From Paraburkholderia sp. BL9I2N2 (GTDB lineage Bacteria; Pseudomonadota; Gammaproteobacteria; Burkholderiales; Burkholderiaceae), in assembly GCF_004339745.1 (NCBI RefSeq), contig NZ_SMGP01000002.1:1054001-1118000 (forward strand): a stretch of 64,000 nucleotides of DNA. Direction: 5' to 3'. The first letter of the stretch is position 1. Every line of letters starts with the position of its first letter. This document shows, one piece after another, positions 26,025-35,695 of the stretch. The notes below the pieces were generated by a model. That model saw only the letters and a program-made list of their open reading frames with translations. It was not told where the DNA came from and searched no databases. The position numbers and the translations under genes were made by a program.

Positions 26025-27332
26025 TCAAGGTAGACGGGACGCACTGTTGCGAAGCGGGACACCGACAAGCCGGCCGATTTCGGCGTAGGCCAGGTGCGCA
26101 TCGGTCAATGCCTGGACGTATTGCGACTGGCCCTGAAACAGCGTGCGCTGCGCATCCAGGACATCGAGAAAGCCAAACTTGCCGAGCTCATAACCGCGCG
26201 ACATTGCGTCGAGCGCCTCGCGCGCGGCCGGCAGGACATCGGTTTTCAGGCGCCGCGCCTCCAGGCTCGATCGCTCGTAATTGGCGTACGCCTGAGTCAG
26301 CTCCAGTTGCAGGCGCGCCTTTTCACTGTCGAAGTCGGCGCTTGCCTTCTCGGCTTTGTGAACCGATTCGAGCAGCGCGCCTTTGTTGGTGTCGAAAAGC
26401 GGAAGCGGAATGGAGATGCCGACCACGGCCTGGTTGTCGGGCACCGCGCCGGTCACGACCCGCTTCAAGCCCGCGCTGAACGTGATGTCCGGAATGCGCT
26501 TCGCGCGCTCGACGGCAATGGCGGCGTTGCTCCGCAACCTCTCGGCCTTCGCGGCGCGCGCAAGCGGCGCGTCGATCAGTTGAGGCAATAGTTCGGCAAG
26601 CGGTTCGATCGCCGGCACGCTTTCGATATCGCCGGTCGCGGGGCGTCCTCGCACGAGCGGACTGCCCGTCACGTTGGCGAGTTTTTCCGCGGCAATGGTC
26701 AGCCGCGAGGCGGCGTTGGCCTGCTCGATCTGAACGCCGGTGGCGGCGACCCGCGCTTTGGTCGCCTCGACCGGCGACACCTTGCCCGCGCGCGCGCGTT
26801 TCTCCGCCAGTTCCGCGGACCTCGCCGCGATGTCGGCTGATTCCCGCGCGACCTGCAACTGGCGCTGAGCCGCGAGCATTCCGTAAAACGCGGCAATGAC
26901 GTCTGAGCGCAAGGCCGCGCCGCGCGCATCGAGCGATGCGAGCGCCACCTCGCGTCCATACGAAGCGACGTCGAGGCGCGCCTGACGCTTGCCGCCGAGT
27001 TCGACGGTCTGATTGACGAGTGCCGTCGACGTGCGTTCCGTGCGGCCGAACCCCTCCTGCAGCAGCGAGATCTGCGGATTGGGTCGGGCGCCCGCCTGCA
27101 TGAACGTGCCGCGCGATGCATCGGCGTCGGCGCGCGCGCCGCGCAGCAGCGGGTTGTTCTCGGCGGCGATGCCGAGCGCTTCATCGAGCGGCAAGGCGGC
27201 GCCGTCGGACGGCGCGGCCAGCGCGGTCGATGGCGAAGGCCGATTGCCTTCCACGAGCGCCGCGTCGGCTTGCGCAAAGGCCGGATTCACCGCAGCGATC
27301 GCAAGTACGGCAGCAAGGTTGCGGGTAAGCAT
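26025..27332 (-). CDS. czcC: RND efflux outer-membrane channel, CzcC type
   Basis: A protein of 435 residues from the ATG at 27332, which gives the signal peptide MLTRNLAAVLAIAAVNPAFA. The mature protein has the two TolC-like repeats with long helices (DEALGIAAENNPLLRGARAD; ARARNPQISLLQEG-type start; KASADFDSEKARLQLELTQA). It is the outer-membrane part of the metal efflux system and the first gene of czcCBARS. Confidence 0.9.
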   Translation of the reverse strand: MLTRNLAAVLAIAAVNPAFAQADAALVEGNRPSPSTALAAPSDGAALPLDEALGIAAENNPLLRGARADADASRGTFMQAGARPNPQISLLQEGFGRTERTSTALVNQTVELGGKRQARLDVASYGREVALASLDARGAALRSDVIAAFYGMLAAQRQLQVARESADIAARSAELAEKRARAGKVSPVEATKARVAATGVQIEQANAASRLTIAAEKLANVTGSPLVRGRPATGDIESVPAIEPLAELLPQLIDAPLARAAKAERLRSNAAIAVERAKRIPDITFSAGLKRVVTGAVPDNQAVVGISIPLPLFDTNKGALLESVHKAEKASADFDSEKARLQLELTQAYANYERSSLEARRLKTDVLPAAREALDAMSRGYELGKFGFLDVLDAQRTLFQGQSQYVQALTDAHLAYAEIGRLVGVPLRNSASRLP

Positions 27333-27398
27333 GGATGCGTAATGTGTTGACGAGGTGCGACCGATGCTACGGCGCTGCCGCAGTGCCAACATGGCGGA

Positions 27399-27420
27399 AA
27401 AATGAGATTTTTGTCATCTT
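27399..27420. promoter_or_regulatory. CusR/CzcR-box-like palindrome before czcC
   Basis: AAAATGA and TTGTCAT are placed as in the E. coli CusR box (AAAATGACAA-N2-TTGTCATTTT, recalled from memory); 17 of 20 defined positions match. It ends 67 bases upstream of the czcC start. It is the likely binding site of the response regulator encoded at 20543-21223. Confidence 0.5.
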
Positions 27421-27534
27421 CGGCAAGCGGCGCGGGCGGCAGCGGCGGCACAACGGCGCGTCACGGCTAAAAAAACGCCAGCCTTGTCATAATGATTGCC
27501 CCAACCCCAAACCCAGCCCACTCCACGGAGCCCA

Positions 27535-28451
27535 ATGAATCATCCAACCGCGCAGCCCTCCACCGCCACCGTCCGCCGCGTCGCCTTTCTCGGCCTCGGC
27601 GTGATGGGCTATCCCATGGCCGGCCATCTCGCGAAAGCGGGCCTCGACGTGACCGTGTACAACCGCACGGCGTCGAAGGCGCAGCAATGGGTATCCGAGT
27701 ACGGCGGCCGGGCCGCGAACACGCCGCGTGAAGCGGCGAACGGCGCCGACCTGATCCTCGCGTGCGTCGGCAACGACGACGATCTGCGCAGCATCACGCT
27801 CGGCGATACCGGTGCGTTCGCGGCATGGCGCCCAATACCGCGTTCGTCGATCACACGGCGGCGTCGGCGAACGTCGCGCGCGAGCTAGCGGAAGTCGCGC
27901 GCCAGAAAGGTCTGCATTTCATCGACGCGCCCGTGTCGGGCGGCGAATCCGGCGCGCAGAACGGCAAGCTGACGATCATGTGCGGCGGCGAGGCCGCCGT
28001 CTTCGAGCAGGCATCACCGGTCCTTGCGCACTACGCCGCGGCCGTCACGCTGATCGGGGCCGTCGGCGCCGGGCAACTGGCGAAGATGGTCAACCAGATC
28101 TGCATCGCCGGCATGGTGCAAGGACTGTCTGAGGCGATCAACTTCGGCCAGCTCGCGGGCCTCGACATGCCGCTGGTGCTACAAGTGATCGGCAAGGGCG
28201 CGGCGGCCAGCTGGCAGATGGACAATCGCGGCAAGACCATGCTCGACGGCAAGTTCGATTACGGCTTTGCCGTCGACTGGATGCGCAAGGACCTCGGCTT
28301 CTGTCTCGACGAAGCGAAGCGCAATGGCGCGTCGTTGCCGGTGACGGCGCTCGTCGATCAGTTTTATGCGGACGTGCAGGCGCTCGGCGGCAATCGGTTC
28401 GATACGTCGAGCCTGATCTGGCGCTTGCGGGCCCTCAAGGCGGCGCAATAA
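27535..28451 (+). pseudogene. 3-hydroxyisobutyrate dehydrogenase-like beta-hydroxyacid dehydrogenase, frameshifted
   Basis: The N-terminal part (VRRVAFLGLGVMGYPMAGHL, Rossmann GLGxMG) reads in one frame from the ATG at 27535. The rest (NTAFVDHTAASANVARELAE; APVSGGESGAQNGKLTIMCG; AGQLAKMVNQI with the catalytic Lys) reads in another. The frames meet near 27822, where a single missing G in GCGGCATG would restore G-A-F-A-G-M-A-P. Without it the product is about 117 residues and inactive. It may be a real mutation or a sequencing error. The family reduces or oxidises short beta-hydroxy acids and semialdehydes and includes sulfolactaldehyde reductases. It lies convergent to the sulfoacetate genes. 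Confidence 0.75.
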
Positions 28452-28455
28452 CAGC

Positions 28456-28480
28456 GGCGGGCGCTGCATACGCGCCCGCC
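28456..28480. terminator. Bidirectional terminator hairpin
   Basis: GGCGGGCGC (28456-28464) pairs perfectly with GCGCCCGCC (28472-28480) around a 7-base loop. It lies just after the stop of the dehydrogenase pseudogene and near the 3' end of the convergent sauU-like gene. Confidence 0.6.
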
Positions 28481-28529
28481 TTGCATGACTCGCGTCACTT
28501 ACGCATTTGTGCCGCTTGCGTCACTCGTA

Positions 28530-29912
28530 TCACTTGCGCCACCGCAACGGCCGGCGCAAGTGATGGCGCTCCAGCCGCACCGCCGCTCCGGCGTGCAGGA
28601 AAGACGGCATGCCGCCCAACTCGACGCCGGCGGCGCGCTCGCGTTCTTCATCGGCCTCGACTGTCTTGCTGGTGTCGATGAAGAGCGCCGCCAGCATACC
28701 GACCGCGAGCAGCCCCGCGGAGATATTGAACGGCACGTTGTAGCTGCCGGTCTTCTCGATCAGATAGCCGAACACCACCGGCGACACCATCCCCGCCACG
28801 CCGAAGCCCGTGTTCATCATGCCGCCGGCCGTGCCCGCATACTTGCCGGCGATGTCGAGCGGCAACGTCCACAGCACAGGGTTGGTGATTTCGAGGAAGA
28901 AGAACGAAGCCGACAGGAACCACACGGCCGTGAGCGGATCGGTGGCGGACACCATCGGCAGCAGAAACACCAGCGAGCCGCCCATGCCCACCACCAGCAC
29001 CGCACAGCGCGCGAAGCGCAGGCGGCCCGTGATCTTGAAGAGCTTGTCCGACACGACACCGCCGAGCGTGTCGCCGACCACGCCCGCGAGCAACGGCAGC
29101 GCGGTGAAGAGCGCCAGTTGCTTGAGATCGAATCCGCGCGACTCGCGCAGATAGGACGGCAACCAGGTTAGATACACCCACAGCAACCAGCCATAGCAGA
29201 AGTCGACGAACGTGACGAGCCACATGCGGCGCACCAGTTTGCGCCACGGCGTGGCCGCATGTTTGGCGCGGTCGCAATCGCCGGCGCGGTAGCCGATCTC
29301 CGCGGTTTCCTCGGCCGTGATGCGTCGGTTCTGTTCCGGCGAATTCGTGAATACGAAGAGGTAGAGCACGGTCCACGCGAGGCTCCCGATGCCGAGCAGG
29401 ATGAACGCGTCGCGCCAGCCGCCGGTCGCCACCACGGCCAGCACGAGCGGCGGCGTGATCGCGCCGCCCAGGCGCGCGAAACTGTGCGTGATGCCTTGCG
29501 CGAAGCCGCGCTCGGCTACAGGCATCCAGTAAGTGAAGGCGCGCGTCGCGGTAGGAAACGCGCCGCCTTCGCCAATGCCGAGCGCGAAGCGCATCACGAC
29601 CAGCATGGTGACGCTGCCCGCGAAACCGGTGGCGAGCGTCGCCACGCCCCAGATCAGCGATAGCACCGTGAGCACCAGTTTCGGCCCGTACTTGTCGGCG
29701 AGCCAGCCGCCGATAATCTGCATCGCCGCATACGGATAAGCAAAGGCCGAGAACACCAGGCCGAGCTGAACGGTCGTGAGGCCCATCTCGTGACGAATCA
29801 ACGGGCCGGCCACGGCAATGTTCACGCGATCGATGTACGAAATGAAGTACATCAGGCACATGACCGCCAGGATGATATGGCGTGTCTTGACACGCCGGAT
29901 ACGCGTTTCCAT
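28530..29912 (-). CDS. sauU: MFS transporter, probable sulfoacetate importer (SauU-like)
   Basis: A protein of 460 residues with 12 predicted spans, of the anion:cation symporter branch of the MFS (MYFISYIDRVNIAVAGPLIR at the N-terminus; GGWLADKYGPK as the loop 2-3 motif). The last 35 residues after the final span are Arg/His-rich and look unconserved. The assignment comes from context: the order regulator, acylating dehydrogenase, CoA ligase, MFS matches the sauRSTU sulfoacetate genes described in Cupriavidus necator H16. It is the third gene of the minus-strand operon. Confidence 0.7.
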   Translation of the reverse strand: METRIRRVKTRHIILAVMCLMYFISYIDRVNIAVAGPLIRHEMGLTTVQLGLVFSAFAYPYAAMQIIGGWLADKYGPKLVLTVLSLIWGVATLATGFAGSVTMLVVMRFALGIGEGGAFPTATRAFTYWMPVAERGFAQGITHSFARLGGAITPPLVLAVVATGGWRDAFILLGIGSLAWTVLYLFVFTNSPEQNRRITAEETAEIGYRAGDCDRAKHAATPWRKLVRRMWLVTFVDFCYGWLLWVYLTWLPSYLRESRGFDLKQLALFTALPLLAGVVGDTLGGVVSDKLFKITGRLRFARCAVLVVGMGGSLVFLLPMVSATDPLTAVWFLSASFFFLEITNPVLWTLPLDIAGKYAGTAGGMMNTGFGVAGMVSPVVFGYLIEKTGSYNVPFNISAGLLAVGMLAALFIDTSKTVEADEERERAAGVELGGMPSFLHAGAAVRLERHHLRRPLRWRK

Positions 29913-30029
29913 GCTGTCTCCTATCTCTTTTATGTATCGACGACGGCCGCGAGCGGCCGCCCGATTTACCGGACTGCGACTGCCTGCCTGTCTCCGCCCG
30001 CGCCTTGCCCGCTCGCGAGCGGCACCGCG

Positions 30030-31685
30030 TCAGGTGGGCACCAGCTTGAGCCGCTGCACCTTGCCGGAAGGTCCGCGCGGCAGTTCATCGACGAAACGGA
30101 ATTCTTTCGGCGTCTTGTAGCGCCCGAGTTCGCGCACGCAGTGCTCGCGCAGATCCGCCGGGTCGGGCGCGCTGCGTCCCTCGCTCGTGCGCGCCACCAC
30201 GAAAGCGACGATCTCCTGGCCGTATGCCGCATCGGGCACGCCGACCGCCGCCGCGTCCAGCACATCGGGATGACGCAACAACGCTTCGTCGATTTCGCGC
30301 GGCGCAATGTTCTCGCCGCCCTTGATGATCAGTTCCTTGGCGCGGCCGTTGATGTAGAAGTAGCCGTCCTGGTCGCGATAACCGAGGTCGCCAGTGCGCA
30401 GCCAGCCGTCCGGCGTGAAGGCGGCGGCCGTTTCCTCGGGCCGCTTGTAATAGCCGCCCATCACCTGCTCGCCGCGCAACACCAGTTCGCCGCATTCGTT
30501 GGCGGCGCATTCGCGCCCTTCACGGTCGATCACGCGGGCCTCGCCGCCCGAAGGCAGACCGATGCTGCCGACGCGCCGCCGGTTCATCTCATACGGATTG
30601 CTAAAAACCGGCGCGGCGGTTTCCGTCATGCCCATGGTTTCGATCACGCCGATTCCGAAACGCGCTTCGAACGCGCGATGATGATCGGCGGGCAATGCGG
30701 CCGACGCGCTGCGGCAAAACTTCAGCGCCGACAGATCGTAGGTGCAGGCTTCGTCGGCATTGAGCAGATAGGCGACGATCGTCGGCACCACGTTGATCCA
30801 CGTGCAGGCATGAAGCGCGACGTCGCGCCAGAACGTGCGGGCGGAGAAGCGCGATGTCATCACCGCCGAGCCGCCATGGAACAGCGGCGCGAGCAGCGTC
30901 ACCACCAGACCGTTGATGTGATAGAGCGGCAACGACGCGAGCACGCGATCGTCCGACGTCAGCCGGTGCTCGGCGCTGATGTTGCGCGCGTTCGCCATTA
31001 GATTGCGATGCGTCAGCAGGACGCCTTTGGGCGTGCCCGTCGTGCCCGAGGTGTACATCAGCAATGCGACGTCGTCTGCTGTGGGCCCGTGCGCCGTTGC
31101 GGCATCCGCTGTGTGCCGCGGCGCGCGGCCGCGCTTCGCGAGCGCTGGCGCGGCGGCAGCGTTCGCGCCATGTGCCGCGGTTTCGGCCAAAGCAGGTTCA
31201 CGCTTTGCGAGCGAAGGCGGTTCGGCATCGTCCGGTTCGGTCTGGATCAGCGCGATCTCGCGCGTCAAGCCTGCAGCTCGCAATTCGGCCACGGCCGTGC
31301 CGATCACCGCCTGCGTGTCGCGCGCGGTGAAGATCATCCGCGTATCGGAATGGTCGACGATATAGCGCACCTGCGAGGGCTGACACAAAAGATTGAGCGG
31401 ATTGGCGACCAGCCCGCTGTACATGGCCGCAAGCAACAGACGGGCCGTCTGGATTCCATTGCCCATGAACACGGAAATCACATCGCCCGGCCGCAGGCCG
31501 GCTTCCCTGAAGCGTGTCTCGATCACTCGGCAGTCGTCGCGCAGTTCGCGAAACGTCAGCACGGTCGCGCGCCGGTCAGGGACCGCCGTTTCATCGTCGT
31601 CGAGTGCGGCCAGCAGGAAGGGCTTGTCAGGATGCTGCGCGGCGCGCTCGTCGATCAGCGCGCGAAGGGTGGTGGGCGTGTTCAT
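30030..31685 (-). CDS. sauT: AMP-forming acyl-CoA synthetase, probable sulfoacetate-CoA ligase (SauT-like)
   Basis: A protein of 551 residues from the ATG at 31685, which overlaps the stop of the sauS-like gene by 4 bases (ATGA). Adenylate-forming motifs are LLMYTSGTTGTPKGVLLTH (about 209-227), GSIGLPSGGEARV, WLRTGDLGYRDQDGYFYING and the catalytic-Lys region LPRGPSGKVQR near the end. An Ala-rich insert (about 155-200) sits before the P-loop. With the acylating dehydrogenase it would convert sulfoacetate to sulfoacetyl-CoA and then sulfoacetaldehyde. Related oxalate-CoA ligases are similar in sequence, so context carries the substrate call. Confidence 0.72.
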   Translation of the reverse strand: MNTPTTLRALIDERAAQHPDKPFLLAALDDDETAVPDRRATVLTFRELRDDCRVIETRFREAGLRPGDVISVFMGNGIQTARLLLAAMYSGLVANPLNLLCQPSQVRYIVDHSDTRMIFTARDTQAVIGTAVAELRAAGLTREIALIQTEPDDAEPPSLAKREPALAETAAHGANAAAAPALAKRGRAPRHTADAATAHGPTADDVALLMYTSGTTGTPKGVLLTHRNLMANARNISAEHRLTSDDRVLASLPLYHINGLVVTLLAPLFHGGSAVMTSRFSARTFWRDVALHACTWINVVPTIVAYLLNADEACTYDLSALKFCRSASAALPADHHRAFEARFGIGVIETMGMTETAAPVFSNPYEMNRRRVGSIGLPSGGEARVIDREGRECAANECGELVLRGEQVMGGYYKRPEETAAAFTPDGWLRTGDLGYRDQDGYFYINGRAKELIIKGGENIAPREIDEALLRHPDVLDAAAVGVPDAAYGQEIVAFVVARTSEGRSAPDPADLREHCVRELGRYKTPKEFRFVDELPRGPSGKVQRLKLVPT

Positions 31686-33127
31686 CGACCGTACCTCGCG
31701 AAGAAATCGCCGAGCAATTCGTCCGTTTCCGGCACGCGCTCTTCGATTGGGTACGCGACCCGCGTGGTGTTCAGATAGTGGCGGAAGCCCAGATTGCCCG
31801 AGAAGTTGTTGCGGCCCCACGTGCCACAGCCCATCGACAGCGAAAACGGCAGGCCGTTGTCGAAGTTGCCGCCGGTCGCGAGGCAATGCGCCTGATTCAC
31901 GATCACACGCGCGACCGGCAATGTCACGCCAAGCTGAACCGCTTGCGCGGTATCCGTCGAATGCAGTCCGACCGAATGGCCCGCGCCCATGTACGCGTAG
32001 ATGCCGCGCACCACGTCGGCCGCGGCAGCGAAATCGGCGGCACGATACACGGCGAGCACCGGCGCGAGTTTCTCTCCGGAAAACGGATAGTCGCTGCCCG
32101 CGCCGCTCTCTTCCACCATCAGGAAAGCGGGGTGGCGCGCGGCGACCTCATCCAGACCCGCCACGCGTGCGATCACCTCGGCGGACTTCGCCGTGCACTG
32201 CTCCGAGAGCTTGCCATTGACCCACATCACCTGTTGCAAGCGGGCCTTCTGCGCGGCGTCGAGGAGTACGCCGCCGCACGCGGTCAGTTCGGCCAGCATC
32301 GGCTGATAGACAGCGCCTTCGATCACGACGCTGTTTTCTGACGAGCAGCTCGTCGCGTTGTCGAAAGTTTTTGAGCGCAGGATCTTGCGCGCCGCATCAT
32401 GCAGATCGGCGGACGCCGTGACGATCGAAGCGACATTGCCCGCGCCCACGCCGAACGCGGGCGTGCCGCTCGCATACGCCATGCGCACGTTCGCCTGCGA
32501 GCCGGTGGCGACGACCAGATCGCACTGCCGCATCAATGCGGCGGTCGCCGCCTTGCTGATCGGCGCAGGCAGCATCTGCACGAGGTCCGGATCGATACCG
32601 GCTTTGGCGAATTGCGCGTGAATGAACTCGACCAACAACGCGCAAGACGAGTAACCTTTGGGGGACGGCGCGACGATTACTGCATTGCCGCATTTGAGCG
32701 CGTTGATGATCTTGTTGGCCGGTGTCGCCGCCGGATTGGTCGACGGCGTGATCGCCGCCACCACGCCCACTGCGCGCGCGATCTCGACGATGCCGCTCGC
32801 CCTGTCTTCCGCGATTACGCCGGTGGTCTTCTGTCCGTGCAGGTCGCGCAGCAAGCCGAGCGTTTTGCGATAGTTCTTGCGGAACTTGTCGTCGGCGTTG
32901 CCGAGACCCGTATCGTGCACGGCGCGTTCCGCCAGTTGCCGGTTGCGCTCCGGCTCCATGATGGCCCACGCGGCGGCGTCGGCGGCGGTATCGAGCGCCT
33001 GTTGTCCCGCATTCTCGAAAGCGCGCTGCGCCGCGCGCGCTTTCGCAACGAGCGTGGCGACGATGCGCTCGGCTTCGCCGTCCGCATGGTGGCCCGCGAT
33101 TTCGGCTCCTGTGGCCCTGACGTTCAT
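31682..33127 (-). CDS. sauS: Acylating aldehyde dehydrogenase, probable sulfoacetaldehyde dehydrogenase (SauS-like)
   Basis: A protein of 481 residues of the CoA-acylating (AdhE/EutE-like) aldehyde dehydrogenase branch. Features are VVAAITPSTNPAATPANKII (nucleotide and CoA site, about 122-140), GVGAGNVASIV and the catalytic thiol Cys261 in NATSCSSENSVVIEG. In sauRSTU it reduces sulfoacetyl-CoA with NADPH to sulfoacetaldehyde, the substrate of the Xsc encoded 12.6 kb away. It is the first gene of the minus-strand operon and overlaps sauT by 4 bases. Confidence 0.78.
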   Translation of the reverse strand: MNVRATGAEIAGHHADGEAERIVATLVAKARAAQRAFENAGQQALDTAADAAAWAIMEPERNRQLAERAVHDTGLGNADDKFRKNYRKTLGLLRDLHGQKTTGVIAEDRASGIVEIARAVGVVAAITPSTNPAATPANKIINALKCGNAVIVAPSPKGYSSCALLVEFIHAQFAKAGIDPDLVQMLPAPISKAATAALMRQCDLVVATGSQANVRMAYASGTPAFGVGAGNVASIVTASADLHDAARKILRSKTFDNATSCSSENSVVIEGAVYQPMLAELTACGGVLLDAAQKARLQQVMWVNGKLSEQCTAKSAEVIARVAGLDEVAARHPAFLMVEESGAGSDYPFSGEKLAPVLAVYRAADFAAAADVVRGIYAYMGAGHSVGLHSTDTAQAVQLGVTLPVARVIVNQAHCLATGGNFDNGLPFSLSMGCGTWGRNNFSGNLGFRHYLNTTRVAYPIEERVPETDELLGDFFARYGR

Positions 33128-33151
33128 ATGGATTCGCTCCGCGTGAATGAA

Positions 33152-33170
33152 TTGATTGCAGTGCTATCAA
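33152..33170. promoter_or_regulatory. Inverted repeat upstream of sauS-like gene
   Basis: TTGAT-N9-ATCAA (33152-33170) lies 25 bases upstream of the sauS start in the 204-base gap between divergent sauS and the IclR gene. A second element, CGGTACTTTCC at 33255-33265, resembles CGGTAT elements before the GMC and xsc genes. Either could bind the IclR regulator; the evidence is weak. Confidence 0.3.
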
Positions 33171-33331
33171 TCTAGCCAGCCGCGCTTAGGGCGAAGTCCC
33201 GTTTTTCGAGCTATCCATTGCAGTGCGTTTGCCAGCATCGGAAAACGCAAAATTCGGTACTTTCCATAGTCCCGAAAAGCAATGAAGTCGATGCAAAATC
33301 AACGCTGTGAATACGCTGGCGAGGGAGTGGG

Positions 33332-34096
33332 ATGTCGACGTCAAACCAGTCGAATGCAGCTGCAGTGCGCGCGTTTCGCGTACTCGAAACGCTTGCCGAA
33401 GCGGGCGGCCCGCTTTCGATGACGGAGCTCGTCAATGCGCTCGGCCTGCCCAAGCAGACCGTCCACCGGATCCTCGTGCAACTGATGGACGCGTGGCTCG
33501 TCACGCGCGGCGCGGGCGATCGTCTTTACGAATGTTCGCCACGTGTGCGCATGCTCGCGGTCAATGTGCTGATGCATGCGGGGCCGGCCGCCGCGCGCCA
33601 CGTGCTGCTCGAACAGCTGGTGGCGAAAATCGGCGAGACCTGCAATCTGACCATGCTCTCCGGCAACGATGTCGTCTACGTGGACCGCGTCGAAACCGAA
33701 TGGCCGCTGCGCATGCATTTGCAACCGGGTTCGCATGTGCCGCTGCATTGCTCGGCGAGCGGCAAGCTCCTGCTGAGCTTTCTGCCGAAGGACAGACGCG
33801 AACGCGTGATCGAGACGCTGCCGCTGCGCGGTTATTCGGAACGGACAATCACCGATCGCGACGCGTTGCGCAAGGAACTGACCACCACGCGGCGGCGGCT
33901 TCTCGCGATCAACAACCAGGAACATCTGCAAGGGCTGATCGCGATTGCGGTGCCTGTCATGCTGGATCGCAATCGCGCCTGCGCGGCGATTGCCGTGCAG
34001 GCGCCGGTGGGCAGAGTCACGCTCGACGATCTGCTCGCCTTCGTGCCTGACTTGCGCCACGCGGCGGAAGAGACAGCGAAGACGTTTCGGGAATGA
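33332..34096 (+). CDS. sauR: IclR family regulator, probable SauR
   Basis: A protein of 254 residues: N-terminal winged helix (AVRAFRVLETLAEAGGPLSM, LPKQTVHRILVQL) and the IclR ligand domain (IGETCNLTMLSGNDVVYVDR, VPLHCSASGKLLLS, EHLQGLIAIAVPV). GAGGGAG precedes the ATG at 33332. It is divergent from the sau-like operon, as expected for a local regulator that responds to a substrate or intermediate. It is paralogous to the two IclR proteins at 37557 and 38383. Confidence 0.78.
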   Translation: MSTSNQSNAAAVRAFRVLETLAEAGGPLSMTELVNALGLPKQTVHRILVQLMDAWLVTRGAGDRLYECSPRVRMLAVNVLMHAGPAAARHVLLEQLVAKIGETCNLTMLSGNDVVYVDRVETEWPLRMHLQPGSHVPLHCSASGKLLLSFLPKDRRERVIETLPLRGYSERTITDRDALRKELTTTRRRLLAINNQEHLQGLIAIAVPVMLDRNRACAAIAVQAPVGRVTLDDLLAFVPDLRHAAEETAKTFRE

Positions 34097-34206
34097 CGCG
34101 GCGCGAGGCCGCGCGAGCCTGGCCGTGGCGAGAAACGCGCTTTAATGAGCGGCGCGCTGCATCACGCCGCGCACCGCGCTTCTGCGATCCAAAGCAAACT
34201 GCAGAC

Positions 34207-35517
34207 TCAGGACTGCGCATGCGCAACCGCATCGAACGCACCCGCCCGCTTCCTCTCGATCGCGCGCACCGACAGCGCCGATATCAATGCCGAGAACAGC
34301 ACGTACGCGCACACCGTCCACGGTTTGCCGCCGTTCAGCCGCATCAGGATCGTCGCAATGATCGGCGTGAGTCCGCTCGCGAAGATGCCGGAGAACTGAT
34401 ACACGAACGAGATACCCGTATAGCGCACTTTGGCGTCGAACAGTTCGGCAAACAATGCCGCCTCAGGACCGTACACCATCGCGTAGAAAATGCCGAATGG
34501 CACCACGATGGCCGCCCAGATCAACAACGTGTTGGCCGGCTGCATTTCGATCAGCCAGAAAGCCGGAAACACCGACACGCCGCAAATCAGCGAGCCCCAG
34601 AAATACACGCGCGCGCGGCCGAGCTTATCTGACATGCTGCCGAACAGCGGGATGAAAAAGCACATCACGCCCGCCGCGATCATCACGCCGAGCAAGGCGT
34701 CGGTGCGGCTCATCGAGACATGTTGCGTAAGGTAGCCGATCGAAAACACGGCGAAGATGTTGAAGAACACGCCATCGATATAACGCGCGCCCATGCCGAG
34801 CATCACGGCGCCGCGATAGCGCGTGATCATGTCGACGAACGGAATCTTCGCTTCGCGCCGATTGCGTTTGAGCGCGAGGAATTCGGGCGTCTCCATCACT
34901 TTGGCGCGAATATACAGGCCGATCAGAACGAGACCGAGCGATGCGCCGAATGCGATCCGCCAGCCCCACGACAGAAAGGCCGCTTCGGGCAATAAGCGGG
35001 ACAAGCCCGCGACCATCCCCGATGCGAGACATAGTCCGATCGACAAACCGATCTGCGGCAAACTCGCGTACAGGCCGCGCTGTTCAGGCGGCGCATATTC
35101 ATACGCCATCAACACCGCGCCGCCCCATTCGCCGCCGAGCCCAATGCCCTGCAATACGCGCAGCGACAACAACAGGATCGGCGCCCAGATACCGATCTGG
35201 GCGTAGGTGGGAATGAACGCGACGCCAGCCGTCGAAATCCCCATGATGACGAGCGTCAGAATCAGCGCGGACTTGCGGCCGATCCGATCGCCGAAATGGC
35301 CGAATATCACGCCGCCGAGCGGCCGGGTCACGAAGCCCACCGCAAAGGTCGAATAGGCGAGCAGCGTCGACACGAGCGGATCGTTGGCGGGGAAATAGAG
35401 CTTGTTGAACACGATGCCGGCGACCACGCCGTAAAGAAAAAAGTCATACCATTCGACGGTTGCGCCGATCACACTGGCGAACGCAACGCGACGGATAGCG
35501 CGGGGATCGATTGCCAT
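34207..35517 (-). CDS. MFS transporter of the metabolite:H+ symporter family, candidate isethionate importer
   Basis: A protein of 436 residues with 12 spans. The N-terminus (RRVAFASVIGATVEWYDFFLYG) and loop (GVIFGHFGDRIGRKSALI) are diagnostic of the metabolite:proton symporter branch that includes ProP, ShiA and KgtP. It follows the GMC dehydrogenase gene after 178 bases on the same strand. In C. necator, isethionate genes are reported to comprise an MFS permease, a flavoprotein isethionate dehydrogenase and an IclR regulator; this arrangement matches. Substrate is inferred from context only. Confidence 0.75.
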   Translation of the reverse strand: MAIDPRAIRRVAFASVIGATVEWYDFFLYGVVAGIVFNKLYFPANDPLVSTLLAYSTFAVGFVTRPLGGVIFGHFGDRIGRKSALILTLVIMGISTAGVAFIPTYAQIGIWAPILLLSLRVLQGIGLGGEWGGAVLMAYEYAPPEQRGLYASLPQIGLSIGLCLASGMVAGLSRLLPEAAFLSWGWRIAFGASLGLVLIGLYIRAKVMETPEFLALKRNRREAKIPFVDMITRYRGAVMLGMGARYIDGVFFNIFAVFSIGYLTQHVSMSRTDALLGVMIAAGVMCFFIPLFGSMSDKLGRARVYFWGSLICGVSVFPAFWLIEMQPANTLLIWAAIVVPFGIFYAMVYGPEAALFAELFDAKVRYTGISFVYQFSGIFASGLTPIIATILMRLNGGKPWTVCAYVLFSALISALSVRAIERKRAGAFDAVAHAQS

Positions 35518-35695
35518 AGCAGCAGCTCCTCAATGGACGGCCATGCCGTGCGTGTCGATACGCACGGCCGGCCGGGAACCCCAGTTGTCTCCTCCGGGGC
35601 GGTTTATGTGCAGCCTCCAGGGCATCCATTCGCTGGCCGTCCCGTGACTGCGTATTGCGGCGGATAGTGCCCGCCGTTGTTTTGCACCTGCTACG

